From: Isoetes taiwanensis
Lineage: Eukaryota; Streptophyta; Lycopodiopsida; Isoetales; Isoetaceae
Direction: 5' to 3'
NCBI GenBank assembly: GCA_021234155.1
Contig: JAJEKV010000002.1
Coordinates: forward strand, 15,787,428-15,851,427
Length of the DNA stretch: 64,000 nucleotides
Positions 63,394 through 64,000 of the stretch are shown here, in pieces (position 1 is the stretch's first letter; each line of letters begins with the position of its first letter). A program made the position numbers and the translations under genes. The notes beneath the pieces were generated by a model, which was not told where the DNA came from, did not search any database, and saw only the letters and a list, made by a program, of their open reading frames with translations.

Positions 63394-64000
63394 ATGTTAT
63401 TATTGTCACCCTCACACACATTAGTCCTATCACATGTGAGGTTCCATGCTTTCGACATTGTCAGGGCCATTCATCATGGTCTTCATCACCCAGACTGCCC
63501 ACGCATTATCAAATTCACAGTTGCGGATGCAATAATAAGAGATGCCATACTGTGCCATGGTGTGAAGTTGAAGGGCACTTCAATGTATGTTGATCACGAC
63601 CTCACACTGCGGCAACAGGAACACCGTAGATAGGAGCTAGTTCATGCGAGGACCATCAACCACATCGGAGATGCAGTAGCCATGGTCCAAGGCAAATTGC
63701 ATGTGTTCAAGCCACCCAACGCTGAGGTCGAGGATGCGATACATAGAATTGCTAAAACCCCTCGGGGCCCTGTTGCCACAACTGCTGCCAGTGCTGCCAA
63801 AGTTGTTGCTACACCTACTATTGAAGCTGACATTACCATTGTTGCTTTTGCTACTGCCACTTCTGCTCGGAATGCTAATAATGTTGTTCCTACTTCACCA
63901 CTTATCCCTATTGACACCCCTCGCGATATTGCTATTGTTCCCACTGCTCCTGGTGCTCCTGCATCGCGTATTGATGCTGCTCTCCTTACTGTGACTGTGA
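63394..64000 (+). pseudogene. LINE ORF1-like N-terminal region, runs off the window
   Basis: The frame reads CPRIIKFTVADAIIRDAILC, then LKGTSMYVDHDLTLRQQEHR, one TAG at 63631-63633, then ELVHARTINHIGDAVAMVQG and KLHVFKPP. The order 'RxIKFT, xLKGTxxYVxxDLTxxQQxxRR, GKLxV' resembles the RNA-binding first ORF of plant L1-type LINEs. An Ala/Thr/Val-rich low-complexity tail follows to the window end. RT, if present, would lie beyond base 64000. Confidence 0.45.

Overview
The window is plant nuclear DNA from a large, repeat-rich genome. The evidence is a five-exon, spliced pantothenate synthetase gene, a PLS-class PPR gene, plant-type Copia and chromodomain Gypsy retroelements with initiator-Met tRNA primer sites, LINEs, and a nuclear gene for an organellar bL36 ribosomal protein. 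The intron-poor, long PPR array and the mix of elements would fit a fern, lycophyte or bryophyte, but the sequence alone does not fix the species.

The backbone is a tandemly duplicated unit, read on the + strand as: PPR gene (-) / spacer with LINE debris / panC (-). Unit 0 contributes only its end, a panC remnant (1568-3420). Unit 1 is PPR copy 1 (4560-7456), spacer (9330-12970) and panC copy 2 (22858-24093). Unit 2 is PPR copy 2 (29023-30393 plus 45326-46953, one gene split by a retrotransposon), spacer (49080-55043) and panC copy 3 (55959-57335). Only panC copy 3 is intact: 306 codons, phase-perfect exons and all signature motifs. Both PPR copies and the other two panC copies are broken, each by different lesions.

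Mobile DNA then dissected the units. A LINE abuts panC copy 1. An 8.8-kb terminal-inverted-repeat transposon (12975-21761, TSD AGTT) sits in unit 1, while unit 2 holds both an aborted 0.7-kb copy of its left end and a nearly clean empty site. A 5'-LTR Copia element (25159-29022) runs straight into PPR copy 2. A 14.9-kb chromodomain Gypsy element (30394-45320, TSD TTGTC) splits PPR copy 2. Inside that Gypsy, the integrase segment is inverted and a 3.9-kb TIR element with TTAA target duplication (36004-39867) separates protease from RT. The last 6 kb (57629-64000) is mostly unrecognised, with a diverged LTR relative and a LINE ORF1-like start.

The most interesting systems are three. (1) The 8.8-kb transposon carries a transposase-like gene, a RING-H2 gene and an FCP1/NIF-like gene in convergent layout. 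(2) The Gypsy element has a duplicated internal promoter cassette, two long hairpins plus TATAAATAG, in front of each of two ORFs. (3) Two rearrangement junctions carry short templated or inverted insertions. A technical signal also matters: between duplicated copies, CAG/CTG sites in parts of the 8.8-kb element and its flank are systematically altered, which breaks reading frames and looks like base-calling error at methylated CHG sites.
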